Shown here: positions 17,648 through 25,545 of the stretch, piece by piece | Numbering within the stretch: the stretch's first letter is position 1 | How the letters are laid out: every line of letters begins with the position of its first letter | DNA from: Candidatus Kapaibacterium sp. | Lineage (GTDB): Bacteria; Bacteroidota; Ignavibacteria; Palsa-1295 | Assembly: GCA_025450975.1 (NCBI GenBank) | Contig: JANWLI010000031.1 | Coordinates: 1 to 28,569 of the forward strand | DNA length: 28,569 nt | Reading direction: 5' to 3' | Position numbers and translations under genes: made by a program | Notes under the pieces: model-generated | What the model was told of the DNA's origin: nothing | Database searches by the model: none | The model's input: only the letters and a program-made list of their open reading frames with translations

Positions 17648-18520
17648 TTATTTTACTGCGGTCAAATATGTTTCTGAATGGTATCCTGAGCGCAATGGCC
17701 GCTTCCATGCACTAAATAAGAAATTAGTTGCTAAGCACTTCTCCTCTAAACTCAATGTATTAAGTATGTCCTTCATGGGCGGTGCTAGTGGGTTTGCAGA
17801 ACTTTCAAGAAACACCTCCCAGGGTTGAAGCATTATCTTGCTTGTTTTAATCAAACAATTTTCAATCTTAATGTCTTTGAATCCTGCCTCTTCCGCAAAT
17901 CTAAAAAGATCTCGTTCATCGAAATTTAGCATAGGATTATTAATAGTATCTAAGGGGTACCCCAAGGGTCCAAGTATCTTTAGAGAGAGTTCATGTTTAA
18001 GTGACGAGAAATCAAGGTCTAAATAGTCTGGCGAATTGATTGCGGAGAATTTATTTATCGGCTCAAAGATAGAAATGCGACCTCCCGGTCGTAGAACTCT
18101 ATAAAATTCATAAAATGCTTCCTGCTTATGGGAAACATACATAACGACAGCCCTTGCTGTTACTACATCGAATTCATTTTCACTAAATATATTTAAATTA
18201 TCAGCCGATTGTTGACAACACTCAAATTTACCTAGATATGCCGAAGGTATTTTTGCTTTACAGATTTCTAAAACATCTTGTGATATATCTGAAAAGAAAA
18301 CTTTCCCAGTATCACCTATATACTTAAGTGCCTCTATACCAATTAGCCCATCACCCGTACCTACATCAAGAATTTTGTTTCCTTCACTTATTGAGGCATT
18401 TCTTAAGAGTCTATCTCTTATAATCTCTAGCCTTGCCTTAGTTTGCAAGGCTAGATTTTTATCGTTTCCAAAGCGACGAGATACAAGCCAGTCGGCCCAT
18501 TTATCAAGCTTTGTTGGCAT
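17648..18520 (-). CDS. Class I SAM-dependent methyltransferase
   Basis: 290 residues of Rossmann-fold methyltransferase. Motif I is LDVGTGDGLIGIEAL (residues 51-65). The acidic strand-2 end follows in KVFFSDISQDVLEICKAK. The active-site strand is FDVVTARAVVMYV, and VLRPGGRISIFEPIN is the usual post-motif. The C-terminal half (about 110 residues) is extra and may bind the substrate. A good ribosome-binding site, AAGAAGG, lies at 18534-18528, 7 bases before the ATG. It is the middle gene of a three-gene minus-strand unit with the small protein at 18539-18799 and the HExxH protein directly after it, suggesting it methylates a peptide or an intermediate; methylation of a small molecule is an alternative. 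Confidence 0.88.
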   Translation of the reverse strand: MPTKLDKWADWLVSRRFGNDKNLALQTKARLEIIRDRLLRNASISEGNKILDVGTGDGLIGIEALKYIGDTGKVFFSDISQDVLEICKAKIPSAYLGKFECCQQSADNLNIFSENEFDVVTARAVVMYVSHKQEAFYEFYRVLRPGGRISIFEPINKFSAINSPDYLDLDFSSLKHELSLKILGPLGYPLDTINNPMLNFDERDLFRFAEEAGFKDIKIENCLIKTSKIMLQPWEVFLESSANPLAPPMKDILNTLSLEEKCLATNFLFSAWKRPLRSGYHSETYLTAVK

Positions 18521-18538
18521 AAAAATACCTTCTTAAGC

Positions 18539-18799
18539 CTAGTTCACCCAAATTATATAGCCGTGGGCAACTGTATCACTGAATGAGCATTCTCCCCAAG
18601 TTCCATTGGGATATTGGAAGGGATATGAACCAGGCTTAGCGTAGGTATTACCAAATAACTCGACGCTAACGAGTACTCGATTACCTGGATCAAATTCGGT
18701 TTCGCCTATTGTGTTTACCGGAAATGTAACATCACCGTCTGTAAATTTTACAGTGACACTACCTAAAGGATTGGTTTGGTTTAGGATTTTTGTTGACAT
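18539..18799 (-). CDS. Small protein, candidate modified-peptide precursor or substrate
   Basis: An 86-residue protein (MSTKILNQTNPLGSVTVKFT ...) with no family I recognise. It lacks a signal peptide and membrane segment. The C-terminal half is rich in glycine, aromatic residues, Asn and Asp (GSYPFQYPNGTWGECSFSDT, VAHGYIIWVN) and has one cysteine (ECSF). It is the first gene of the unit, 18 bases upstream of the methyltransferase and at the right distance for a RiPP precursor. A leader-core split cannot be seen, and the pattern of hydrophobic residues could equally be a small beta-rich folded protein. The open frame and AT-rich codons match its two downstream neighbours. Confidence 0.65.
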   Translation of the reverse strand: MSTKILNQTNPLGSVTVKFTDGDVTFPVNTIGETEFDPGNRVLVSVELFGNTYAKPGSYPFQYPNGTWGECSFSDTVAHGYIIWVN

Positions 18800-18873
18800 A
18801 TGCGTAATAAAGAAATGAGTTGAAATGATAAACTAATATTTCAAAAATTAATTAAAAAGTTCCAGATCTTTAA

Positions 18874-18902
18874 AAAAAGCCAGGCAACTCGCCTGGCTTT
18901 TT
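18874..18902 (-). terminator. Bidirectional intrinsic terminator after pnp
   Basis: AAAAAGCCAGGC (about 18874-18885) pairs with GCCTGGCTTTTT (18891-18902) around AACTC. The minus-strand transcript of pnp ends with this hairpin and a T-run, separating it from the downstream three-gene cassette. The stem is A/T flanked on both sides, so it may work in both directions. Confidence 0.85.
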
Positions 18903-18948
18903 AGATTATCAGAATGGAAACAGCTTTATTTGCTGCTTTGGGGCTGGC

Positions 18949-21249
18949 TTAGAAGCGTCCTCCGCCTCTGCGTTCGCCGCCGCGATCTCCGCCGCCGCCG
19001 CCCTGGCGTTCACCGCCACGGTCTCCGCCGCCACGTCCGCCGCGATCTCCACCATAGCCGCGTCCGCCACCGCCTCTGCGATCGCCGCCGCCGCGACGGT
19101 CGTCTCCGCCTTCACGTGGTCTGCGTTCGCGCTCGACGTATCCTTCGGGCTTCTCCATGAGTGCCTTGCGCGATAGCGAGTACTTGCCGTCGCCTTTAAC
19201 GGCGATGAGCTTTACATCGAACTCGTCGCCGACCTGAATGAGGTCGCTGACGTTCTCGACTCTGTTATAATCGATCTCGGAAATATGCATGAGGCCTTCC
19301 TTCTTGGGGAGGAACTCCATGATGGCGCCGAGTCCTTCGCGCACCTGAGTGACCTTGGCCTTGTAGACGGTGCCTTCTTCGGGCTCCTTGAGCATGCCTT
19401 CGATCATCGCCTTCGCCTTGTCAGCGGATTCGCTGTCGAGCGCGGAGATGGTGAGCGTGCCATCGTCTTCGATGGTAATATCTTCGACGCCTGAATCTGC
19501 GGTGATGGCGCGAATATTCTTACCGCCGGGTCCGATGATGAGACCGATGCAATCGGTGGGAACCTTGATCGTTGTCAGGCGCGGAGCGAAGGTCGAGAGG
19601 TCCTGGCGCGGTGATGAGAGCGCCTCGGCCATCTTTCCAAGGATATGGAGTCTTCCCTCTTTCGCCTGCTCGAGGGCGCGTTCGATGGTCTCGAACTGAA
19701 TGCCCTTGATCTTCATGTCCATCTGACATGCGGTGATGCCATCGGTGGTGCCACAGACCTTGAAGTCCATGTCGCCGAGAAAATCTTCGTTACCGAGAAT
19801 ATCGGAAAGGATGGCGACGCGCTCTCCCTCTTTGATAAGTCCCATCGCAATACCTGCGACCGGCTTGCGGAGCGGCACACCTGCATCGAAAAGTGCAAGC
19901 GATGCTGCGCAGACGGTAGCCATCGAGCTCGATCCGTTGGATTCGAGGACGTCGCTGACGATGCGCACTGCGTATGCGAACTCGTCGGTAGGCGGCATGA
20001 GGTTCTTGACGGCGCGCTCAGCGAGGTTGCCGTGTCCGATCTCGCGACGGTTGGTGCCGGTCATGCGTCCGACTTCGCCGACCGAGAACGGCGGGAAGTT
20101 GTAGTGGAGCATGAAGCGCTTAGTCGTCTCGGGATGGAGTCCCTCGATGTTCTGCTCGTCGCGGCTGGAGCCGAGCGTGGTCGTGGTTAACGATTGTGTT
20201 TCGCCGCGTGTAAAGAGCGACGAACCGTGTGCGCGCGGCAGCACGCCGACTTCGCAGGCGATCGGGCGGATCTGCGTGGTGTTGCGGCCGTCGAGACGGA
20301 GATTCTCGGTGAGGATCATCTCGCGCATCTCGCGCTTCTCGATGTCGTACATGACGCCCTTGATGTAGCCCTCTTTCTCTGCGTACTTCTCGTCGCCGAG
20401 TTCGGTCTTGAGTGCGGCTTTGGCAGCGTCGCGTGCGGCGGAAGTCTGCGCGGAGCGATCCTCTTTGGTGAGGATGGTGCGCGCGAGGCGCTTCATCTCG
20501 GCAGCGGTGAGTGCTTCGACGCGAGCGTGGATGTCGGGATCGACTTCCTTCGCGGCGATGGCAGACTTCGTCTTCATGCCGAACTCGCGTGCGATGCGCT
20601 CCTGGCCTTCGCAGATCGTGGTGATCGCTTGTGCGCCGGCGCGGACAGCTTCGAGGAATTCCTTCTCGCTGATCTCAAGCGCTTCGCCTTCGACCATGGT
20701 GATCGAATCTTTCGTACCGGCCACGCAGAATTCGTAGTCGGCGCCTTCAAGTTCTTCGAGTGTCGGGTTGATGATGATCTGTCCGTCCTTGCGGGCGACG
20801 CGTACTTCAGCGACGGCCTCGGCAAACGGGATATCGGAGATCAGGAGTGCCAGCGATGCGCCGGTTGCGGAGATGACGTCTGCGTCATGCTGCTGGTCGG
20901 AGCCGACGATGAGGCAGATGATCTGCGTCTCGTTGCGCCAGTCCTTCGGGAACATCGGGCGCAAGGGGCGGTCGATCATGCGGGCGGAGAGGATCTCCTT
21001 CTCGCTGGGGCGTCCTTCGCGACGGAAGTAGCCGCCGGGGATCTTGCCTGCTGCCGACATGCGCTCGCGGTACTCGACCTGCAACGGCAGGAAGTCGATA
21101 CCGGTCTTCGGTTCGGGTGCTGCGCAGACGCTGACAAGCACCATTGTGTCGCCCTGTCGGACCATGAGGGATCCGTTGGCTTGCTTGGCGAACTTGCCAA
21201 GTTCGAAGGAGAGCGATTTGCCTCCTGCGAGTTCAATTGTATATACCAT
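18949..21249 (-). CDS. pnp: Polynucleotide phosphorylase (PNPase) with an RGG-rich tail
   Basis: Phosphorolytic 3'-5' exoribonuclease of mRNA decay, 766 residues. I start at the ATG at 21249-21247 (MVYTIELAGGKSLSFELGKF); the extension to 21288 is not family-like. The first RNase PH core has KIPGGYFRREGRPSEKEILSARMIDRPLRPMFP. The second has ARAHGSSLFTRGETQ, then RREIGHGNLAERA and the catalytic-site region DILGNEDFLGDMDFKV. A KH domain (GLIIGPGGKNIRAI) and an S1 domain (VYKAKVTQVREGLGAIMEF ... KYSLSRKAL) follow. The last 60 or so residues are a low-complexity tail of RGG/RRGGG repeats ending in RF, unusual for PNPase and probably an RNA-binding extension. It lies downstream of rpsO, the classical pair. 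Confidence 0.98.
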   Translation of the reverse strand: MVYTIELAGGKSLSFELGKFAKQANGSLMVRQGDTMVLVSVCAAPEPKTGIDFLPLQVEYRERMSAAGKIPGGYFRREGRPSEKEILSARMIDRPLRPMFPKDWRNETQIICLIVGSDQQHDADVISATGASLALLISDIPFAEAVAEVRVARKDGQIIINPTLEELEGADYEFCVAGTKDSITMVEGEALEISEKEFLEAVRAGAQAITTICEGQERIAREFGMKTKSAIAAKEVDPDIHARVEALTAAEMKRLARTILTKEDRSAQTSAARDAAKAALKTELGDEKYAEKEGYIKGVMYDIEKREMREMILTENLRLDGRNTTQIRPIACEVGVLPRAHGSSLFTRGETQSLTTTTLGSSRDEQNIEGLHPETTKRFMLHYNFPPFSVGEVGRMTGTNRREIGHGNLAERAVKNLMPPTDEFAYAVRIVSDVLESNGSSSMATVCAASLALFDAGVPLRKPVAGIAMGLIKEGERVAILSDILGNEDFLGDMDFKVCGTTDGITACQMDMKIKGIQFETIERALEQAKEGRLHILGKMAEALSSPRQDLSTFAPRLTTIKVPTDCIGLIIGPGGKNIRAITADSGVEDITIEDDGTLTISALDSESADKAKAMIEGMLKEPEEGTVYKAKVTQVREGLGAIMEFLPKKEGLMHISEIDYNRVENVSDLIQVGDEFDVKLIAVKGDGKYSLSRKALMEKPEGYVERERRPREGGDDRRGGGDRRGGGGRGYGGDRGGRGGGDRGGERQGGGGGDRGGERRGGGRF

Positions 21250-21373
21250 AGTTGTAGATGTTAGCGCTCCCCTTCCACAAACATGCATGACCCATCATGC
21301 ACAAGGAGCAATGTGTTAGTTAAATGGAAAAATTAGTTGTGTGTCTATGCATCACAGCAGGAAGTAAAAACTA

Positions 21374-21400
21374 CATGAGCCGGCACCCGGCCGGCTCATG
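21374..21400 (-). terminator. Hairpin between rpsO and pnp
   Basis: CATGAGCCGG (21374-21383) pairs perfectly with CCGGCTCATG (21391-21400), loop 7. On the minus strand it is followed by TAGTTTTTAC. It lies 8 bases after the rpsO stop. It may terminate rpsO transcripts or serve as the structured site at which rpsO-pnp RNA is processed. Confidence 0.6.
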
Positions 21401-21407
21401 AAAAGAT

Positions 21408-21677
21408 TTACTTACGAATTTCAAGTTCCTGGATCAGCGAGCGGTAGCGGGCGAGGTCTTTCTTCGCCAGGTAGTCGAGCAGGCTGCGGCGCTTGCCGAC
21501 CATCTTCAAGAGGCCGCGCTTTGAGTGATGATCCTTCGGATTCTTCTGGAAATGGGGGGTGAGCGAGTTGATCTTGGTCGTTAAGATCGCGATCTGGACT
21601 TCCGTGCGTCCCGAATCGTTAGCACCTTTGCCGTATTTGGCAACGAGTTCCTGAGTCTTTTGTGTTGTAATTGACAT
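21408..21677 (-). CDS. rpsO: Ribosomal protein S15 (uS15)
   Basis: Small-subunit protein S15, 89 residues, which binds the 16S three-way junction. I start at the ATG at 21677-21675 (MSITTQKTQELVAKYGKG); the longer frame starts outside the conserved region. The core SGRTEVQIAILTTKINSLTPHF and the C-terminal HHSKRGLLKMVGKRRSLLDYL ... DLARYRSLIQEL are typical. It forms the standard rpsO-pnp pair. Confidence 0.98.
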   Translation of the reverse strand: MSITTQKTQELVAKYGKGANDSGRTEVQIAILTTKINSLTPHFQKNPKDHHSKRGLLKMVGKRRSLLDYLAKKDLARYRSLIQELEIRK

Positions 21678-21814
21678 TAAGCTATTCCAATAGCGCAAGT
21701 TAGCGAATCCCTCCAACCCGGCGCCATGCGAGCAGGAGATTTGTATTAAGGGGCGTTAAACGCGGGATTTGAGGGGAAAGTTGCGAATTCTAAAATACCA
21801 CACATCTGCAACTA

Positions 21815-21822
21815 TATATTTG
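21815..21822 (+). promoter_or_regulatory. Possible Bacteroidota-type -7 box upstream of the ParB/Mrr pair
   Basis: TATATTTG matches the TAnnTTTG consensus and lies about 55 bases before the ATG at 21878. No TTTG at the -33 position is seen, so this is only suggestive. Confidence 0.35.
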
Positions 21823-21877
21823 AAGCTAGGAGATAACAACTCTTAAAGCTTAACTTTTAATCGATTCAACTACTACT

Positions 21878-23023
21878 ATGGAAATGTCCCCGATTTTCAA
21901 GGATTTGACAACTGCTGATGTTCCGCTTGAGAAAATATATCTCGACCCCAATAATCCACGGTTTATTACTATGAATTGGGAGGTGATTCCTGATTCAGAA
22001 ATCCCAGATCATAAAGTCCAGAAAAAAACTATAGAAAGACTCGAATCAGAATTTTCTGTCGATAGGCTCGTCTTAAATATGGAAATGAATGGATACTTGC
22101 CTATTGATCGGGTAATCTTACGGTCAATTTCCGATAATAACTATGTCGTACTAGAGGGCAATAGGAGAATTTGTGCAGCAAAGCAAATTCTAAAGTATTC
22201 TCAAGAATCGCCGGACTCAATCTCAAGGGAAATTTTAGACTCAATTAAAAAGATACCATGCTTAATATACACGGGAGTCAATAGTGAAGCATCGTGGATA
22301 TTTCAGGGATTGAGACATATCCTAGGCATACAAGAGTGGTCAGCATTTAACAAGGCAATGCTTATTGTCAAGTTAATGGAAGATCAAAAAATGACTCAAA
22401 CAGAAGTGGGCCAAAAGTTTGGCCTTACAGCTTTTGGAGTAGGCCAGTGGGCTAGAGGATATTACGCTTTTAAACAAGCAAGGGATGAATCAGATTACAC
22501 AAGAGAACTAGATGAGAGAGCTTATCCATATTTCCAAGAAATTTTCAATAGAAGTAATTCTGCAACTAGGGAATGGCTTAACTGGAATGAACAAACAAAG
22601 AAATTTACAGACGAACTCAATTTCAATGAGTTCTTGAGCTGGCTATATCCGAGAGATACAGAGGAAGTGGATGAAAGTCTCGATCCAACGACCATCTTAG
22701 GTGATTGGAAACGAAAAAAAATAGTAACACGCGACGACATCAGAATCCTATCATACTTACTATCAAAAGCCCCACAAGAATTCGACTTGTTTAGAAGAGA
22801 AGGCAATCTTGAAAAAGCTTATTCGATAGCAATTCAGAAAGAATATGAGAAAGAATCTAAAAAAACTGCCAACCCCTCTGATGAGCTATTTCAATCGCTT
22901 GACTTAACTATTAAAAGTCTAGAAAACACACCATATAAGATACTTAAAGATAGTGCTCTTCGTGAAAAACTATTAGAGAAACTCACGACAATTAGCTCTC
23001 TAATTAGAGATTTACAATTATGA
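21878..23023 (+). CDS. ParB/sulfiredoxin-fold protein with helix-turn-helix
   Basis: 381 residues. LDPNNPRF (residues 22-29) and YVVLEGNRRICAAKQIL (residues 89-105) form the two conserved blocks of the ParB N-terminal fold, with GNRR in place of the usual GERR. MTQTEVGQKFGLTAFGVGQWARGY (residues 172-195) looks like the following helix-turn-helix. The rest (about 180 residues) is helical and unknown. Chromosomal partition is unlikely, as there is no ParA nearby. The next gene, an Mrr-like nuclease, overlaps by 4 bases (ATGA), so the two are probably translated together and cooperate. The initiator could also be the ATG two codons later. Base composition is clearly more AT-rich than rpsO and pnp, suggesting acquisition. 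Confidence 0.78.
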   Translation: MEMSPIFKDLTTADVPLEKIYLDPNNPRFITMNWEVIPDSEIPDHKVQKKTIERLESEFSVDRLVLNMEMNGYLPIDRVILRSISDNNYVVLEGNRRICAAKQILKYSQESPDSISREILDSIKKIPCLIYTGVNSEASWIFQGLRHILGIQEWSAFNKAMLIVKLMEDQKMTQTEVGQKFGLTAFGVGQWARGYYAFKQARDESDYTRELDERAYPYFQEIFNRSNSATREWLNWNEQTKKFTDELNFNEFLSWLYPRDTEEVDESLDPTTILGDWKRKKIVTRDDIRILSYLLSKAPQEFDLFRREGNLEKAYSIAIQKEYEKESKKTANPSDELFQSLDLTIKSLENTPYKILKDSALREKLLEKLTTISSLIRDLQL

Positions 23024-23880
23024 GTGATGTACAGAAGATATTCAAGTACTTTACAAGAAAAGAACTTGGAAGCGCGAACATGTCTTTCGATGAGCTTTTT
23101 TACGATGCGATCGAGAAATCATTGCTTATAACTGGCGGCAATAAAGACAAATTTTTTGATGCTAATATTAATCGCCATTGGAATTATTTAATCAAGCACC
23201 AAGAAGATGATTTCGTGCAGAATGGAATTCTCCCAGTAGTAGATGTTAATAATGACAAGACACGAAACATCTGCTGCTTCCTTGCTAAGAACTTCGCCCT
23301 CACTAAGAATAGGAAGTATTATTACTTAAAATCGCGCCCCTCTATATTAAATCAAATAGATTTGATGAGCAGTAGAGAGTTCGAAGGATTGTCAGTCTAT
23401 GTAACAAGATTACTCGGCGCTCAGAATACGCTTCTTACTCCTTCTGGTAATGAAGGTGGAATTGACTTTATTGCTACAATTGGATTTAATAGCGCATCGC
23501 ATTTTTTATTTGGTACTAATGGTCCTGTGAGAATTATCGGTCAATGTAAAAAGTATTCTTCCGATGTTCAAGTTGATAAAGTGAAAGAATTTTCGGCCAC
23601 CTTAAACGATGTGTTTCACAGATCAAGTAAGGTATCAGCTATTCTTCCTAGCTGGTTCATCAATGCAAAAGGTCCGATCATTGGTTGGATAATAGCACAC
23701 AATGGTTTTCAAGACGGTGCAAGACAACGTGCCAGAAATTTTGGCACCCTACTTTCAGATTCTAGAGTATTGGGGGATGTAATTGCTGCTTCAAAAAAAT
23801 ACTATCCCTCTTTGCCTTGCGAAAGAAGATTTGAACCTTTACTTGATGATGTCCGAGAGGTAATTAAGGAGTTTGATTAA
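23020..23880 (+). CDS. Mrr-like restriction endonuclease
   Basis: 286 residues with an N-terminal region of unknown fold (residues 1-115) and an Mrr-type PD-(D/E)xK nuclease domain: SSREFEGLSVYVTRLLGA (residues 117-134, with the conserved E of the first helix), GNEGGIDFIATIGF (catalytic Asp149) and VRIIGQCKKYS (Gln175-x-Lys177 of the QxK motif). All catalytic residues appear intact. Its start overlaps the end of the ParB-like gene by 4 bases. Mrr domains cleave modified or foreign DNA. The ParB-like partner probably supplies DNA recognition. The combination reads as a defence pair, and no known named system comes to mind. Confidence 0.85.
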   Translation: MSDVQKIFKYFTRKELGSANMSFDELFYDAIEKSLLITGGNKDKFFDANINRHWNYLIKHQEDDFVQNGILPVVDVNNDKTRNICCFLAKNFALTKNRKYYYLKSRPSILNQIDLMSSREFEGLSVYVTRLLGAQNTLLTPSGNEGGIDFIATIGFNSASHFLFGTNGPVRIIGQCKKYSSDVQVDKVKEFSATLNDVFHRSSKVSAILPSWFINAKGPIIGWIIAHNGFQDGARQRARNFGTLLSDSRVLGDVIAASKKYYPSLPCERRFEPLLDDVREVIKEFD

Positions 23881-23883
23881 GTA

Positions 23884-23952
23884 GTCCCGACACTTACGAC
23901 CCCGACTGGAACACTGTCGTCCATTACGGGACTTTTGGGGGGCGTGTCCGTA
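23884..23952 (+). repeat. Degenerate copy of the 'CCCGGCACTTACG ... GTCCCTACGG' palindromic repeat
   Basis: The order CCCGACACTTACG, CTGGAACACTGTCGTCC, TACGGGACTT, GGCGTGTCC is shared with 27057-27133 and 27348-27421 at lower identity. The first palindrome has decayed here. It lies just after the Mrr gene and may act as a transcript end. Confidence 0.6.
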
Positions 23953-23990
23953 GTGAGGAAAGATGAATACGGTATTCGGTGTAATTTTAG

Positions 23991-24086
23991 TGCCCTGATG
24001 ATGATGCCGATATGTAGAGGCATGGCTGTGAATCCGAAGCTAGCGTGTAATTCCGAGGCAAGGCACGCGCAGCGTGCCGCTACGGG
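23991..24086 (+). repeat. Direct repeat, copy 1 (flanks the T9SS gene)
   Basis: About 95 bases, including GATGATGATGCC, TGTAGAGGCAT, GAATCCGAAGCTAGCG and the terminal palindrome GGCACGCGCAGCGTGCC. It recurs at 25087-25181 in the same orientation with high identity. Confidence 0.8.
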
Positions 24087-24088
24087 TT

Positions 24089-24096
24089 GTATCTTT
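24089..24096 (+). promoter_or_regulatory. Possible Bacteroidota-type -7 box upstream of the T9SS gene
   Basis: TATCTTTG matches TAnnTTTG, 40 bases before the ATG at 24137. It lies immediately after the direct repeat, so the repeat end forms the upstream part of this putative promoter. Confidence 0.4.
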
Positions 24097-24136
24097 GTAC
24101 TCAGATTTTTTTTCTGTTAAATCACAGGCGATCGCC

Positions 24137-25045
24137 ATGAAATTACCCACTCTCCTGCTCTGCCTGTTCTTTACTATTCCCGCACTTCGTGCTCAGGTAT
24201 GGAAGCAGACGAATGACCACGCTAATGATACATCTTGTGAAACTAGGTTAACAATTGCTCAGTCTCTCTTCCAAAGTGGTGACGATCAAGAAGCGTATCA
24301 GGCATATAAACTTTACGTAGAAAATTGCTATAATGACCCTGAATCTTGGAGGGCATTTAATCGCCTCTCTTCATCAAACATAACGCGCAAGCCAGATACA
24401 GTAGGCAAGAATTATGAATTTCGCGAATGGCTCAAAAAGGTACTATACTATAATACAAATGATCTACTTTATTACTGTGAAGATCTAATGGCTATGGCGA
24501 AAAGTTATGCGGCTTGGGATCGAGCAGACGAGACACAAGCAAATGCCATCATAACTCTCTTTCGTTACTTGATTGATTCAACAGATTGTGGTAACGACGA
24601 GTATTTGAAAGAAGGTATTTTAGAAGTCCGCAAGTTCCAATACGAAATTTGGATTGATACTGTAAAAGATTCACTGGAAACGCCTCTTGACACTACTTTG
24701 CCGACGATCGATGAGCTCGGCCTTGCATTAATCCGTAAATCACAAGTTGCCGTGCTCCCGACTACTGCAAGGCCGCTCTCGCCTTTAATAGATATGAGTG
24801 CTGTACCTAATCCTTTCAGCAGCGAAATATCAATTGAGTATGTACTAGCAGACAATGCGATTGTGAATATCGAAATTCTTGACATTCTAGGCAAAGAAGT
24901 GTATAGAACTACCAGACAACTTCAAACAGTCGGTAAGCATCTAGAGAAGATCATAACAACAAATTGGCAGGAAGGTACATATTTCGCGAGACTCTCTACT
25001 TCAACGGGTGAAACAACAACTATAAAATTAATATTAAAACGATAA
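24137..25045 (+). CDS. Small T9SS-exported protein with TPR-like N-terminus
   Basis: 302 residues. I choose the ATG at 24137 because MKLPTLLLCLFFTIPALRAQ is a clean signal peptide; the frame upstream lies in the repeat. Residues about 35-75 (TIAQSLFQSGDDQEAYQAYKLYVENCYNDPESWRAFNRL) look like one or two TPR-type helical hairpins. The C-terminal 80 residues (VPNPFSSEISIEY ... LDILGKEVYR ... GTYFARLST) are a T9SS type A sorting domain. There is no enzymatic motif. It is flanked on both sides by a direct repeat of about 95 bases, which may indicate that it was acquired or is mobile with the repeat. Confidence 0.8.
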   Translation: MKLPTLLLCLFFTIPALRAQVWKQTNDHANDTSCETRLTIAQSLFQSGDDQEAYQAYKLYVENCYNDPESWRAFNRLSSSNITRKPDTVGKNYEFREWLKKVLYYNTNDLLYYCEDLMAMAKSYAAWDRADETQANAIITLFRYLIDSTDCGNDEYLKEGILEVRKFQYEIWIDTVKDSLETPLDTTLPTIDELGLALIRKSQVAVLPTTARPLSPLIDMSAVPNPFSSEISIEYVLADNAIVNIEILDILGKEVYRTTRQLQTVGKHLEKIITTNWQEGTYFARLSTSTGETTTIKLILKR

Positions 25046-25086
25046 ACGGATACAGATGCACCGAATTGTAGAGGCACATTACATGT

Positions 25087-25181
25087 GCCTTGATGATGAT
25101 GCCGGAATGTAGAGGCATTGCTGCGAATCCGAAGCTAGCGCGTATTCCCGAGGCAAGGCACGCGCACCGTGCCGCTACGGG
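25087..25181 (+). repeat. Direct repeat, copy 2
   Basis: Same unit as 23991-24086, ending in GGCACGCGCACCGTGCC followed by CGCTACGGG. After it, at 25235-25325, come fragments of other dispersed repeats (CTACAAGACATCGGGGGATT, also seen at 27765, and GCGGCGTGTCCCTA). The stretch 25046-25329 holds no gene. Confidence 0.8.
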
Positions 25182-25329
25182 AAAAGATTTAAGATGTAAG
25201 AGGTAAGATTTAAGAGTAAATGCAGTCTTGTATAGCGGCAGACTACAAGACATCGGGGGATTCTTCGCTAGCGCTCAGAATGACGGTGGAGTGAAGCAGC
25301 GGACACGCGCGGCGTGTCCCTAGGGGAAG

Positions 25330-25545
25330 CTACGCAGCTTTTCCGTACAGATGCGCGAGGATGGGTGCGTCTTTTGAGAGTTTGCTTACGGCCATGATTG
25401 AGAAGCCTACGATCTTGCCGTCGGTATCGACCATTTCCATGACGGCGTCATTATCGGTGTCGTGGAAGACGACTTGTGCGTTGTCGTCGAATACGACTTC
25501 GAGGTAGTCCCCTTCTGCGTCGTACCAGACTTTTACTTCCTGCAT
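25330..25545 (-). CDS. DUF2283 family small protein
   Basis: 71 residues. The start VKVWYDAEGDYLEVVFDD and the segment GKIVGFSIMAVSKL match DUF2283, a small beta-rich family often encoded beside toxin-antitoxin-type genes. Function is unknown. Its ATG (25545-25543) shares one base with the TAA of the upstream CopG-like gene, so the two are translationally coupled. Confidence 0.85.
   Translation of the reverse strand: MQEVKVWYDAEGDYLEVVFDDNAQVVFHDTDNDAVMEMVDTDGKIVGFSIMAVSKLSKDAPILAHLYGKAA

Noticed and set aside
19645..21264. Long plus-strand reading frames opposite pnp
   Set aside because: They result from the high GC content of pnp and overlap its conserved domains completely.
23935..24120. 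61-residue reading frame upstream of the T9SS gene
   Set aside because: It is composed of the direct repeat and the promoter region.
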